The translations under genes were made by a program, and so were the position numbers. Of a stretch of 64,000 nt of DNA, positions 16,935 through 26,244 are shown piece by piece. The first letter of the stretch is position 1. The number at the start of each line of letters is the position of its first letter. The DNA comes from RQOF01 sp964461135 (GTDB taxonomy: Bacteria > Calditrichota > Calditrichia > RBG-13-44-9): positions 1 through 64,000 of the forward strand of contig CAYWTB010000011.1 of the NCBI GenBank assembly GCA_964461135.1, written 5' to 3'. The notes beneath the pieces are model-generated. The model saw only the letters and a list, made by a program, of their open reading frames with translations, was not told where the DNA came from and did not search any database.

Positions 16935-18935
16935 ATGATAAGATTTTCCATCATTTTCCTGCTGGGTGCATTGGTATTTGCCCATGCCCAGTCTAACAAA
17001 GATTGTATGATGTGTCACTCAGCTCCCGATCTGACCGGATTGACTGAAAACGGGACTGAAATTTCCATGTTTGTTGACCTTAAGCAGTATGAAGTGTCTT
17101 CTCATTCAGGATTGAGTTGCGTGGATTGCCATCAGGACCTTGAAGGCGTTACGGAATTTCCTCACGCCGAAAATCTTGCCCGGGTAAATTGCGGAAATTG
17201 CCACAGTGATGTACAGGAAATCTATGATAAAACAAAACATGGCCTGGAATTTATTGCGATGCCGGAACTGGCGCCCAAGTGTTCGGATTGTCATACTACT
17301 CATGATATTCTGCCGGCGGACAATCCCGAATCATCAACCTATTTCCAGAATTTGCCCAATACCTGCTGTGGCTGCCATGAAGAACGAAGTGCCCAGGTAG
17401 AGTCTGCTTTTAAACAACCTTGTGTCCGTGCGGAATATCTGCGAGGTGTTCATGGTAAAATGGTTTTGGAAGGTATTGACAGTGCACCCACCTGTAATAC
17501 CTGCCATCCTGCACATTCCATTCGTAAACGAATTGATCCCCAGTCAACCATTTATCGCCTAAATATTGGTACCACCTGTGGAAATTGCCATATTGATGCT
17601 CTGAGCGAATACAGCCAGTCTATTCATTCCCGGGCATTATCCCATGGTGTTCTGGAATCTGCTACCTGTACAGATTGTCATGGTGAACATCAGATCCTTC
17701 ATCCCGATTCGGCCAGTCTGGTTGCTGCCCATGATGCCTGTATCGAATGTCATAACAATGAAGAGTTGATTCGAAAATATAACCTGCCTCCAACCGTGGT
17801 ATCTACGTATGTGGATTCCTATCATGGATTATCTATAAGGCTGGGAAGAGATGATGCGGCAACCTGTGCCAGCTGCCACGGAAATCACCGGGTGCTGGAA
17901 GACAGTGATCCATTTTCCACCGTCAATAAAAATAATCTGGTTGAAACCTGTTCAAAATGTCATAAAAATGTGACGGAATCATTCGCAGAAAGTTATACCC
18001 ACGAAGCGATGTTGATACGTGGGAACCCTGTAAATTATTATATTACATTAATTTACATAATTCTAATTGTGGGCGTAATTGGAGCCATGTTCGCTCAAAA
18101 CATTATCATATATCTCAAATACATCAAATATAAAAAGAAAGAAGAAAAACAGTATTATGTTATTCGGTTTAAACCTGCAGAAATACTTCAGCATGCACTC
18201 CTGATGTCCTCATTCACCATCCTTGCCATCTCAGGTTTCGCACTCCGTTTTCCGGATGCCTGGTGGGTGGGGGCCTTTGGAAGCCTTGGAATTGATGAAT
18301 GGGGAAGGCGGATAATTCATCGATCGGCAGCAGTGGTTCTGATAGCAGTCAGTCTCTATCATCTATATTATATTGCCTTTACACAGCGCGGGCGCTATTT
18401 ATTCAGACAAATTATGATCAGTTTCAGAGATCTGCCCGAAACCTTGCAAACTTTGAAATATTACATGGGCCTGAGCAGAGCCAAACCCCGATACGAAGAA
18501 TTTGATTATACCGAGAAAGCGGAATACTGGTCTCTGGTCTGGGGAACTGCTGTAATGACCATTACCGGTTTTGTTCTCTGGTTTCCCATACTGGTGACCG
18601 GTTATGCCCCCAGCTGGATCATCAGGGCTTCAGAACTTATCCATTTTTATGAGGCCATCCTGGCTACCCTGGCAATTGTGGTGTTTCACCTCTTTTTTGT
18701 TATTTTTCATCCCGAACAATATCCAATGAATCTCTCCTGGTTAACTGGCAAAATGTCCCTGCGTGCTGCCGTACATAAGCATCCCCGCTGGATTGAACGA
18801 CTTCTCAAGGAAAAGAAAAATATTGAGCTATTGCCGGAGGTTATTCAGGCGAATTGCAGTACATTGGATGATGTGGAAAATTATCTTAAATTTGGAGATC
18901 TCTACCGTGAGATCCAGGAGGGGAAAGTTTATTAA
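16935..18935 (+). CDS. 11-heme cytochrome c fused to a b-type cytochrome
   Basis: Signal peptide (about 1-19), then about 340 residues of periplasmic multiheme cytochrome with eleven CxxCH heme c sites (CMMCH first, then CVDCH, CGNCH, CSDCH, CCGCH, CNTCH, CGNCH, CTDCH, CIECH, CASCH, CSKCH). The C-terminal half has about five transmembrane helices with conserved His residues (LQHALL, IIHRSAA, LYHLYY, IVVFHLFF), as in cytochrome b561/NapC-like quinol oxidoreductase membrane domains. It probably passes electrons between the quinone pool and periplasmic acceptors. AGAAAGGA six bases upstream selects ATG 16935. The terminal reductase, if any, is not adjacent. Confidence 0.85.
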   Translation: MIRFSIIFLLGALVFAHAQSNKDCMMCHSAPDLTGLTENGTEISMFVDLKQYEVSSHSGLSCVDCHQDLEGVTEFPHAENLARVNCGNCHSDVQEIYDKTKHGLEFIAMPELAPKCSDCHTTHDILPADNPESSTYFQNLPNTCCGCHEERSAQVESAFKQPCVRAEYLRGVHGKMVLEGIDSAPTCNTCHPAHSIRKRIDPQSTIYRLNIGTTCGNCHIDALSEYSQSIHSRALSHGVLESATCTDCHGEHQILHPDSASLVAAHDACIECHNNEELIRKYNLPPTVVSTYVDSYHGLSIRLGRDDAATCASCHGNHRVLEDSDPFSTVNKNNLVETCSKCHKNVTESFAESYTHEAMLIRGNPVNYYITLIYIILIVGVIGAMFAQNIIIYLKYIKYKKKEEKQYYVIRFKPAEILQHALLMSSFTILAISGFALRFPDAWWVGAFGSLGIDEWGRRIIHRSAAVVLIAVSLYHLYYIAFTQRGRYLFRQIMISFRDLPETLQTLKYYMGLSRAKPRYEEFDYTEKAEYWSLVWGTAVMTITGFVLWFPILVTGYAPSWIIRASELIHFYEAILATLAIVVFHLFFVIFHPEQYPMNLSWLTGKMSLRAAVHKHPRWIERLLKEKKNIELLPEVIQANCSTLDDVENYLKFGDLYREIQEGKVY

Positions 18936-18943
18936 TTTTCCGA

Positions 18944-19933
18944 CTATGGAAGCAAACTGAAAACCTGCTGAATCGTTTCAAGAGGGAAATCCCCCAAAGT
19001 GGTTTCATCGGACAGAACGATACCGGAGACATGCTGTTTGAGCATATGATAAAAATGTACCACTTCAGACCGGGAAGGCTGAGGATGAGTCACCATGTAC
19101 TGAAAAACCTGACCGGCGATTATTACAGGCTTTTTCTTAAACAAAGATAGCTCAATTATTTTATCCTGCCAGTCTGCCAATTCTTTTGGGGAAATAAAGG
19201 TACCTAAATCACCCCGGCAATACCACAGACCATCCGATGCATCAATGATGGCGCCAAGATCGTTCAATGCAGACGGAAATTCAATTTTTGCAATTAGTGC
19301 CGGCTGATAACTCAAATTCCTGCAGTGGGAACGCAAATCCTGCAAATCCCGGGCGCTTGACACATAGGAAAGTGCCAGGAATCCGATCTGATACGCTGCG
19401 GCCAGTTCCAGATAAATATTAAAATGTTCCATCTGCTTCTGAAAGGGATAAATACGGTCTTTAATCAGGATGCCCGCTCTGCTTCGAAGTATACCTCCCG
19501 CATTTACTTTGGTGATCAGTCTTGAAGTCTCCGCTTTTATTACACTCAACCGGATGCTCCCATCCTGCAACAATAATTCATCTCCCTCTATAATAAAGCG
19601 AAAGAAATTTTCTGAGGGAATGGGAATTTCGTTTCCGTCAGAATCATCTGCAGGAATCAAATTTTTTATCTCATCCTTACCCAGTGACATTTCCGCATTG
19701 AATTTTCCGATTCTCAGTTTGCTGCCAGGGAGGTCCAGGTAGAAGGAGACTTCCTGGTCCCTGATTCCGGTGGTAACATAATGTATATATTCTTCCAAAT
19801 CACCGGAATTCATATGTACCGCATTTAATCGAAAGTGGCATAAGGAATGACGGGCGCAATAATTGAGGAATGGCAGATTGAGACTTGACGGACCCAGGGT
19901 GCTTATGATTATAAATTTTGGCAGCGATTGCAT
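18944..19933 (-). CDS. degenerate pyruvate-kinase-like barrel protein
   Basis: A 329-residue protein aligned to the pyruvate kinase barrel (plus part of the B domain) but lacking the C-terminal allosteric domain; true pyruvate kinases have about 470 residues or more. Retained motifs are the TLGPSS start, LDLPGSKLRIG (for DTKGPEIR), LIAKIEF (catalytic Lys and Glu), YCRGDLG (metal-binding Asp) and LSDETTLGDFP. Changed residues matter: the RxNFSHG motif reads RLNAVHM, and the ATQM motif with the catalytic Thr reads AGQV. Normal kinase activity is therefore doubtful. It converges tail-to-tail with the cytochrome gene and is divergent from the GT9 genes. Confidence 0.72.
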   Translation of the reverse strand: MQSLPKFIIISTLGPSSLNLPFLNYCARHSLCHFRLNAVHMNSGDLEEYIHYVTTGIRDQEVSFYLDLPGSKLRIGKFNAEMSLGKDEIKNLIPADDSDGNEIPIPSENFFRFIIEGDELLLQDGSIRLSVIKAETSRLITKVNAGGILRSRAGILIKDRIYPFQKQMEHFNIYLELAAAYQIGFLALSYVSSARDLQDLRSHCRNLSYQPALIAKIEFPSALNDLGAIIDASDGLWYCRGDLGTFISPKELADWQDKIIELSLFKKKPVIIAGQVFQYMVTHPQPSRSEVVHFYHMLKQHVSGIVLSDETTLGDFPLETIQQVFSLLP

Positions 19934-20070
19934 TGGGAATTCGCTTGATTCAAAAATTGGTTTTGAAAATTGTTATTTATATTTCATTTATTGGTGTTTA
20001 TTAATAACTTATATTCGGTTTTACAGGACAATGTAATCATTTTTTTTCTTAATTAATTTGATCGAAAAAG

Positions 20071-21156
20071 ATGATAAAACAAATCACAAAAAAAATTGAA
20101 GGTCAGGGTAAGTTACTTTTAAAAGCCATACTTGGGATTTTTTTTCATCACCGGGACAAACCTGTGCCATCCCTGAACAAGATGAACAAAATTCTGATTC
20201 TTCGTCTGGACCAGCGTATTGGAAATGGATTCTTATTACTTCCCCTGCTCAGAGCCATTCGTTCCAGTTTACCTCACTCTGAGATCCATTTGCTGATACA
20301 CTTCCCGGTTGCGGATATCCTGTATAAATTCACAGGAAATCTGGTAAATTGTTACTGGCCTTATAATCAGAAAAAAATATTGAGCAATCCCTTCTTTTTA
20401 TTAAAATGGCTTTATAATTTACGCTCCGAAAAATTTAATCTTATTCTGAGCAGTCATAATCCGGATAATTTTTCCCTCTCCCAGGCATTGCTGGGTGAAT
20501 GGTGTTCTGCTGATATCCTGGCTGGTTTTAACTGGAAAAACAGCCGGGATTTTTACGATGTTGCCATCGATTCATCTGCGCAAAAACATTATGCCGAAGC
20601 CCAACTGGATCTCTGGCGATGTTTTGATCCGGAGGCGCGACTGCAATGGGGCGGATTGGAAATTTCATCCGCTGAAATCAAACAACTATATGATAACCAA
20701 GATCTCACTGATTACCGCGGTCGGGCTCTGCTTTGGATTGGTGCTACCGGTAATAAATCCTTACCGCGGGATCTTATTTCATTCCTCTATGAACAAATCA
20801 GTAGGCAGACCGGCTTAAAAATTACTATGGCACTGGGCCCCTCAGATCTTCATATTCTGGACGATTTGCCTTTATCCCTGAAAGGAAGAACTCTTGTATG
20901 GCAGCATCCTCTGGATAAAACGGCAGTTTTTTTTGCGGGTCAGCAAATCTTTGTTTCCGGAGATACCGGGCCGGCACATCTGGCACTGGCTCTGGGACTT
21001 CCTGTTCTGATGATTTTTATGAGCACGTCCAGACATCAGTATGGGTATCACGATGATGTGAAAAGATTTTCCCTGGACTATAGGAGCATTCCTGAAGATC
21101 ACAATATAATCAGCGATTATCTGAAAAAACTGGGAAAGGTTTCCCGTGAATCCTGA
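20071..21156 (+). CDS. GT9 glycosyltransferase (heptosyltransferase-like)
   Basis: Family 9 glycosyltransferase, the GT-B fold group that includes the ADP-heptose:LPS heptosyltransferases WaaC, WaaF and WaaQ. The N-terminus has KILILRLDQRIGNGFLLLPLLRAI, the acceptor-side motif, and the C-terminal domain has FVSGDTGPAHLALALGLPVLMIF, the donor-binding motif of the family. The length of 361 residues is usual. It probably adds a sugar to lipopolysaccharide core or another surface glycan. Its stop lies within the start of a second GT9 gene (11-base overlap), so the two are co-translated. Donor and acceptor cannot be named. Confidence 0.86.
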   Translation: MIKQITKKIEGQGKLLLKAILGIFFHHRDKPVPSLNKMNKILILRLDQRIGNGFLLLPLLRAIRSSLPHSEIHLLIHFPVADILYKFTGNLVNCYWPYNQKKILSNPFFLLKWLYNLRSEKFNLILSSHNPDNFSLSQALLGEWCSADILAGFNWKNSRDFYDVAIDSSAQKHYAEAQLDLWRCFDPEARLQWGGLEISSAEIKQLYDNQDLTDYRGRALLWIGATGNKSLPRDLISFLYEQISRQTGLKITMALGPSDLHILDDLPLSLKGRTLVWQHPLDKTAVFFAGQQIFVSGDTGPAHLALALGLPVLMIFMSTSRHQYGYHDDVKRFSLDYRSIPEDHNIISDYLKKLGKVSRES

Positions 21157-22186
21157 AAACCAACAGATCAGGACGATCCTGGTCATTCAACTGCGTGCAA
21201 TCGGTGATGTTATTTTGACAACCCCGGTTTTTTCAGTACTGAGAAAAAAATACCCGCATGCCCGGATACATTTTCTGACTCAGGCCGGAATTCATAAACT
21301 GGTTGATGGTCTGGAAGAACTGGATTCTGTAATTGTTTACCCGTTCGCCGGAATGAATATTTTTAGTATGATGGCATTTTATATTAAAATTCGAAGGCAG
21401 AAATATGATCTGGTGGTGGATTACCAGTGTACACCGGGTACGGCTCTGATCAGCCGTTTATCCGGAGCTGCATTGAGAATCGGCTGGAAAATGGACCGCC
21501 GCCAATGGGCTTACAATTTATTTTCCACGGCCAATGTTCGTCAGGAATATGTGGCGGTGCAGAAATGCCATGCTCTGGAAGAAATCGGAATCAATGAAGT
21601 GAATCGTTCCCTCAAAGTTGTGATTTCCCTGCAGGAAAGAGAAATGGTGCAAAACTATTTTGAACATCTGCAAATAGATGAGGGACGGTTCCGGGTAAAC
21701 ATTACCCCCCTGGGAAAACGGCCGGCACGTCAGTGGATTCCAGAATATATAACTGCTTTGTCTGACGAGTTGATTGAAAAATATCATGCGGTTGTATTTT
21801 TTAATCACGCTCCGGGGGAGGAGGCGTCTGTGAAACGCATTGCTGCCATGTGCCGGAATAAAGTGCGAGTTCTTCCGCTATGGCCACTTTCAACTTTTTC
21901 AGCATTTCTCAGCATGATTGATCTCCATATCTCTTATGATAACGGACCAAAACACCTGGCCATGGCTGCCGGTACTCCCACCATCAGCCTGTTTGCTACG
22001 GATTTTCCGGTACTTTGGAATCCACCCGATGATCCCGGCCATCCCTATCTGGTCTCCGATGTACCATGCCGATTCTGTCGGCTGCGTGAATGTCCCATAA
22101 TGATTTGTATGAAGCAGATCCAGGTTGCTGATATCATTCAAAAAATGATTGAAATTCCGGCCCTTCAGGGAAAAATATTGTTGTGA
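21146..22186 (+). CDS. GT9 glycosyltransferase (heptosyltransferase-like)
   Basis: Second family 9 glycosyltransferase of the pair. IRTILVIQLRAIGDVILTTPVFSVLRKKYP is represented by the core LRAIGDVILTTPVFSVL near residue 15, a stronger family match than its upstream partner. The donor site reads ISYDNGPKHLAMAAGTPTISLF, and the C-terminus has the CRFCRLRECPIMICM cysteine cluster that many GT9 proteins carry. The length of 346 residues is typical. It overlaps the preceding GT9 gene by 11 bases, which indicates a two-step glycan assembly unit, probably for the LPS core. Confidence 0.9.
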   Translation: MNPENQQIRTILVIQLRAIGDVILTTPVFSVLRKKYPHARIHFLTQAGIHKLVDGLEELDSVIVYPFAGMNIFSMMAFYIKIRRQKYDLVVDYQCTPGTALISRLSGAALRIGWKMDRRQWAYNLFSTANVRQEYVAVQKCHALEEIGINEVNRSLKVVISLQEREMVQNYFEHLQIDEGRFRVNITPLGKRPARQWIPEYITALSDELIEKYHAVVFFNHAPGEEASVKRIAAMCRNKVRVLPLWPLSTFSAFLSMIDLHISYDNGPKHLAMAAGTPTISLFATDFPVLWNPPDDPGHPYLVSDVPCRFCRLRECPIMICMKQIQVADIIQKMIEIPALQGKILL

Positions 22187-22420
22187 TCGTCATTGCAGGG
22201 CATTTTTTTGAAACCGGCAGAAGCCTTATTAATAATCCTTTGCCCGGCTCCTTTTTGGCGGAACAGACCTTTCGAGTACCCGAGAGGGCCACATTCCGGA
22301 ATAAGGGTGGAAGTCGAGCTTCTAAATAAAAAAAATCGATCATGATATATTTACAGAATTTGGTTATATTTTGTTTTCACTAAATCATTATCCGATGACA
22401 AGGAATTGCTCTGGCTTACA

Positions 22421-23365
22421 ATGACCGACATTAAATTGATTTCAGAGGGTTTAAAGAATAATAATTACCGAATTCTGGCAAGAGCCATCAGTCTGGTTGA
22501 AAACGAAGATGAACAGGCGGACGGGTTGCTTAATGAGGTATTCCGGGATACTCCTCCGGTATATCGCCTGGGAGTGACCGGACCCCCCGGTGCCGGGAAG
22601 AGTACCCTCCTTTCCAGACTGGTCAGATTGTTTCGGGAACAGCAGAAAAAGATAGGTATCATTGTTGTGGATCCGACCAGTCCCTTCACTGGCGGAGCGG
22701 TCCTGGGTGACCGAATTCGCATGAATGAATTGTCATCCGATCCGGGTATTTTTATCCGCAGCATGGCCACCAGAGGCAGCCTGGGTGGTTTGTCCAGAAC
22801 CGCACAGGATGTGGCAGACCTGATGGCAGTGGCTGGCATGGATTTAATAGTATTTGAAACAGTAGGTGTTGGCCAGGGAGAACTGGATGTGGCCAGAGCC
22901 AGCGATACAACGGTAGTCGTTCTGGTTCCGGAATCCGGGGACAGTATACAGGCTATGAAAGCTGGGCTGATGGAAATTGCGGATATATTTGTTATTAACA
23001 AATCGGATCGCGACGGTGCGGAAAAGATGAAAATAGAACTGGAGATGATGCTACAACTCCGCGCGGGGGAGGATAAATGGATTCCACCCATTGTGAAGAC
23101 CATTGCCAATAATGGTGATGGGATAAATGAATTATTTGATACGGTTCAGCAACATGGCAAATACATCAGAAATGCCGGTATTTTAAAAGATAAGCGATCT
23201 GCCCGCATGATTGAAAAAATTCAGGCGCTGGTGTCGCGAGACCTGCTCAATCAGTTCTGGAGCCCTGGCCGGCAGGAGCTTTTAAAAAATAAACTTGAAG
23301 AACTTCTTGATCGAACATTGCTACCTGTAAACCTTATTAAGGATTTAAAGAATCTGGAAAAATAA
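22421..23365 (+). CDS. meaB: MeaB/ArgK-type G3E GTPase chaperone
   Basis: GTPase that protects and loads the B12-dependent methylmalonyl-CoA mutase or a related acyl-CoA mutase. Motifs are LGVTGPPGAGKSTLLSRL (P-loop), VVDPTSPFTGGAVLGDRIRM (switch region unique to MeaB/ArgK), FETVGVGQGELD and VINKSDRDGA (NKxD). The length of about 314 residues is normal. ATG 22421 fits the family N-terminus better than the in-frame TTG at 22406. The mutase genes are not adjacent, but the window also holds a B12 uptake operon, consistent with B12-dependent metabolism in this organism. Confidence 0.92.
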   Translation: MTDIKLISEGLKNNNYRILARAISLVENEDEQADGLLNEVFRDTPPVYRLGVTGPPGAGKSTLLSRLVRLFREQQKKIGIIVVDPTSPFTGGAVLGDRIRMNELSSDPGIFIRSMATRGSLGGLSRTAQDVADLMAVAGMDLIVFETVGVGQGELDVARASDTTVVVLVPESGDSIQAMKAGLMEIADIFVINKSDRDGAEKMKIELEMMLQLRAGEDKWIPPIVKTIANNGDGINELFDTVQQHGKYIRNAGILKDKRSARMIEKIQALVSRDLLNQFWSPGRQELLKNKLEELLDRTLLPVNLIKDLKNLEK

Positions 23366-23846
23366 AAAAACCTATCAATGCTTGTATCCGAACTTGCCAT
23401 TTTCTGTAAATTTTAATATGATTATGTCCTTAGCTCAGCATATTCAATTTTAATACACATAATGGGTATTATGTCCTGTATATTGTCTTATGGAAACTCA
23501 CTCCCTGGTGAGCATAGTCAAAACAAGATGGATCTCTGCATTCCCCCTCTTGCCAAGAGAGGGGGACGGCCTGCCCGGCCTGTCCGGCTTTAGACCGGGC
23601 TTCGGACGGGGGGGGGGTGTGTTTAACTATAAATTATTTTATTTGACTCGGTATAATCCATTTACATCTATATTCAATAGGCTGAGCTAAGGTCACAATC
23701 ATAAATTTTAATTATCTTTACAGCACCATGTATTCTGAAAACATCTCATCATTGCATTATTTTTGACGAAGATAACAAGAAAAACAAATAGACTTTAAAA
23801 GTTTATTCTTTTATATTTTAAGCTAAATTTTGGCAGGATTTTCTTC
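23366..23846. other. intergenic region with REP-like element
   Basis: A 481-base gap. Apart from the hairpin element at 23543-23617, it is AT-rich and presumably contains the promoter of the signalling island. I cannot point to a specific promoter. No RNA gene or credible reading frame was seen. Confidence 0.45.
23543..23617. repeat. REP-like nested hairpins followed by a G10 tract
   Basis: CCCCCTCT at 23543-23550 pairs perfectly with AGAGGGGG at 23558-23565 around a seven-base loop. A second hairpin, GTCCG at 23582-23586 with CGGAC at 23603-23607, encloses a GC-rich loop. Ten consecutive G residues follow (23608-23617). It resembles short dispersed palindromic elements found in many FCB genomes; parts of it (TCCGGCTTTAGA) recur at 13425. 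Confidence 0.5.
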
Positions 23847-25100
23847 ATGGGTAATAAGATTTCCAAAAAGAAGCAGATGTTTTCTCTGTTGAATTATAAA
23901 TTTGCCAACATGTGGGAGGAATCTATTACTCAAAGTGACAACACCCCGGTGGATGAATCCGAGAAATTCTCTGACAATTATTCTTCTCACCTGCTCAATA
24001 AGGTATACAATTTTTACAAGAGTATAATCCAGAATCTGAACAGTGGGCTGATTGCTCTGGATTTGAATGGTGAAATAACTTTTGTTAACCATACGGCCGT
24101 GCACATGCTTGGTTATGACCGGGAGGAGCTTCTGGGAAAAAATATCAGGGATCTCTTTGCATCAGATTCTGAATCCCGGAAGTGTCAACGGGCTATTTTT
24201 CTTCCACATAAACGTATCAATGACAGGGAAGTGAATTTTCTTCAGCAGGATGGTACCTCAATTGTGGTGGGTGTGAGTTCCTCCCAGATACACGATGAAA
24301 ACAATAACTTTGATGGAATTGTTCTGCTTTTTCGGGATCTTACCGAAATTCGCCATTTAAAACTGCAGCTGGAAAGAATGGAACGCCTGGCTTTGCTAGG
24401 AGAGTTGTCTGCTGGTATTGCACATGAAATCCGTAATCCACTGGCGGGAATCCGGGCGGCCGCCCAGTTACTGGAAGAGAGTGACGGAAAACCTGAGTTC
24501 GAACAGCAGGTAGTGGAACGAATTATCCGTGAAGTTGATAAGGCCAATAAATTACTGAAGGAATTCTTTAAATTCGCCAAACCGGGTAAGCCCAGGCTTA
24601 AATTTCATGATATTGAGTTGCTGATCGATGGAGTGTATCTTCTGTTATCTCCCCAGATAAAACGAAAAAATATTGAATTCGTTGCTGAATTTGGCGAAGA
24701 TATCCCGGAAGTATATGTTGATGATACCCAGCTTGAACAGGTTATTGTCAATCTGTTTCTGAATGCCGCGGATGCCATGGCAGGAGGTGGCAAACTGAGT
24801 GTCAAAACTTACCGGAAAAATCTTAATATTCTGGATCAAAAGGACCAGCGAATTGATATGAATAATAATCAGCTGAATTATGTTTTTGTGGAAATCACAG
24901 ATACCGGGGAGGGAATACCCGAACACAATATTGATAAAATATTTAATCCTTTTTATACCACCAAACAGAATGGTTTAGGACTGGGTTTGTCAATCTGCAG
25001 CCGGCTGATCAGTGAAAACGGTGGTAATATCGATATCTATAGTAAAACAGGGCAGGGTACAACAGTTACTATTGCCCTTCCATCTTTTGTTCATTCTTAG
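23847..25100 (+). CDS. PAS-domain sensor histidine kinase
   Basis: Soluble NtrB-like sensor kinase of 417 residues. A PAS domain covers about residues 55-165 (NLNSGLIALDLNGEITFVN), followed by a HisKA dimerisation helix with the phospho-acceptor His193 in IAHEIRNPL, and a HATPase domain with N, G1 and G2 boxes (VNLFLNAADAM, DTGEGIP, GLGLGLSIC). No transmembrane segment is visible, so the input is cytoplasmic. It sits 33 bases before a lone receiver, its probable partner, and at the head of a run of roadblock and MglA-like genes. Confidence 0.9.
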   Translation: MGNKISKKKQMFSLLNYKFANMWEESITQSDNTPVDESEKFSDNYSSHLLNKVYNFYKSIIQNLNSGLIALDLNGEITFVNHTAVHMLGYDREELLGKNIRDLFASDSESRKCQRAIFLPHKRINDREVNFLQQDGTSIVVGVSSSQIHDENNNFDGIVLLFRDLTEIRHLKLQLERMERLALLGELSAGIAHEIRNPLAGIRAAAQLLEESDGKPEFEQQVVERIIREVDKANKLLKEFFKFAKPGKPRLKFHDIELLIDGVYLLLSPQIKRKNIEFVAEFGEDIPEVYVDDTQLEQVIVNLFLNAADAMAGGGKLSVKTYRKNLNILDQKDQRIDMNNNQLNYVFVEITDTGEGIPEHNIDKIFNPFYTTKQNGLGLGLSICSRLISENGGNIDIYSKTGQGTTVTIALPSFVHS

Positions 25101-25133
25101 GATCTGATTGGTTACTGTTTTCGGAGAATCAAA

Positions 25134-25505
25134 ATGAGTGAAGTAAAGAGACTTCTAATTGTTGATGATGAGGAAGCATTAACGTTTAGTTTATACCAGA
25201 CTTTCATAAATGTTCCCATCGAATGTGAGGTACTGACTGCATCAAATGGGGATGAGGCTCTGGCACGGATTGAAGAAAAACGTTTTGATCTGGTCATAAC
25301 TGATATAGCCATGCCCGGTATTAATGGACTGGATCTGCTGTCCATGATTAAAGCGCGGGACGCTAAAACTAAAGTTATTGTTATCACAGCTTATGGATCT
25401 GATGATAACAAGGAACAGGCTTACCGGCGTGGTGCCGATAATTATATGGAGAAGCCGTTTGATCTGTATGAAATTAAAGACCTGGTTTTAAAATTGCTCG
25501 CATAG
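25134..25505 (+). CDS. single-domain response regulator
   Basis: A 123-residue receiver domain with no output domain. The acidic pocket is DDEE near residue 11, the phospho-acceptor is Asp57 in VITDIAMPG, and the conserved Thr and Lys are in VITAYG and EKPF (Lys107). It probably accepts phosphate from the adjacent kinase and acts by protein contact, perhaps on the DUF4388/roadblock proteins encoded just downstream, because it carries no DNA-binding part. It ends four bases before the next gene. Confidence 0.9.
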   Translation: MSEVKRLLIVDDEEALTFSLYQTFINVPIECEVLTASNGDEALARIEEKRFDLVITDIAMPGINGLDLLSMIKARDAKTKVIVITAYGSDDNKEQAYRRGADNYMEKPFDLYEIKDLVLKLLA

Positions 25506-25509
25506 AAAA

Positions 25510-26157
25510 ATGGTATTAGTTGGAAATTTAAAAGACTTACGTTTAGCCAATATCATACAATTGAATTGTATGGAGCGAAACATCGCCAAGGTAACCGTCA
25601 CTTCTCATGAGGGCAGCGGATATTTATATTTTGCCGAGGGCCAGATCGTTCATGCAGAATTCAGCCCTTACATTGGTGAAAAGGCGGTCTATGAAATGCT
25701 GGCACTGTCCGACGGGCAGTTTAAAGTGGAAGCGGGTGTTCAGGCTCCCGCACATTCGATTAAACGGCCATGGAATTCTGTGGTACTGGATAGTCTCAGG
25801 GAACTTGATGAAAAAAGCCAGGAAACCACCTCTGTCCCCAGGAAAGTTTACTCAATACTTTCGTCCCAGAAAATAATTAAAAATGTTATGGTTCTGGATT
25901 ATAACGGAAAGCTTCTGGAAGGAAGTTCTGCCGATCAACTGAACCCGGTTTTCCTGAGCTTTTTGTGGTACAAATTGAAAAAAGTTCTGACACTTTTTTA
26001 TAATGACAGCTATCGTTATGCTTTTTTAAGGGGAAACGAGGGGTATCTGTTTATTGTTGAATTCCGGGCAAACCTGATTGGCCTGGAAACGGGTCTGAAT
26101 ATTATTACAGACGATTTTTTAAATCTGGTCCATAAATTACTGAAAGGAATCGAATAG
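25510..26157 (+). CDS. DUF4388 protein with roadblock-like C-terminus
   Basis: Residues 1-100 match the DUF4388 (PatA N-terminal-like) domain: GNLKDLRLANIIQLNCMER, then GSGYLYFAEGQIVHAE and KAVYEMLALSDGQFKVE. The C-terminal half (SSQKIIKNVMVLDYNGKLLEG to the end) has the alternating strand-helix pattern of a roadblock/LC7 domain, a weaker assignment. DUF4388 proteins usually work in two-component or chemosensory-like networks as adaptors. It starts four bases after the receiver gene, so the three genes are very likely co-transcribed. Confidence 0.75.
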   Translation: MVLVGNLKDLRLANIIQLNCMERNIAKVTVTSHEGSGYLYFAEGQIVHAEFSPYIGEKAVYEMLALSDGQFKVEAGVQAPAHSIKRPWNSVVLDSLRELDEKSQETTSVPRKVYSILSSQKIIKNVMVLDYNGKLLEGSSADQLNPVFLSFLWYKLKKVLTLFYNDSYRYAFLRGNEGYLFIVEFRANLIGLETGLNIITDDFLNLVHKLLKGIE

Positions 26158-26244
26158 GGTATATAATGAGAGGTATGTTTTACTGAATGGGGCGGAGATT
26201 CAAGTTTTTGAATTGTATACCGGTGTTGAATCAAAGGTAAAATA

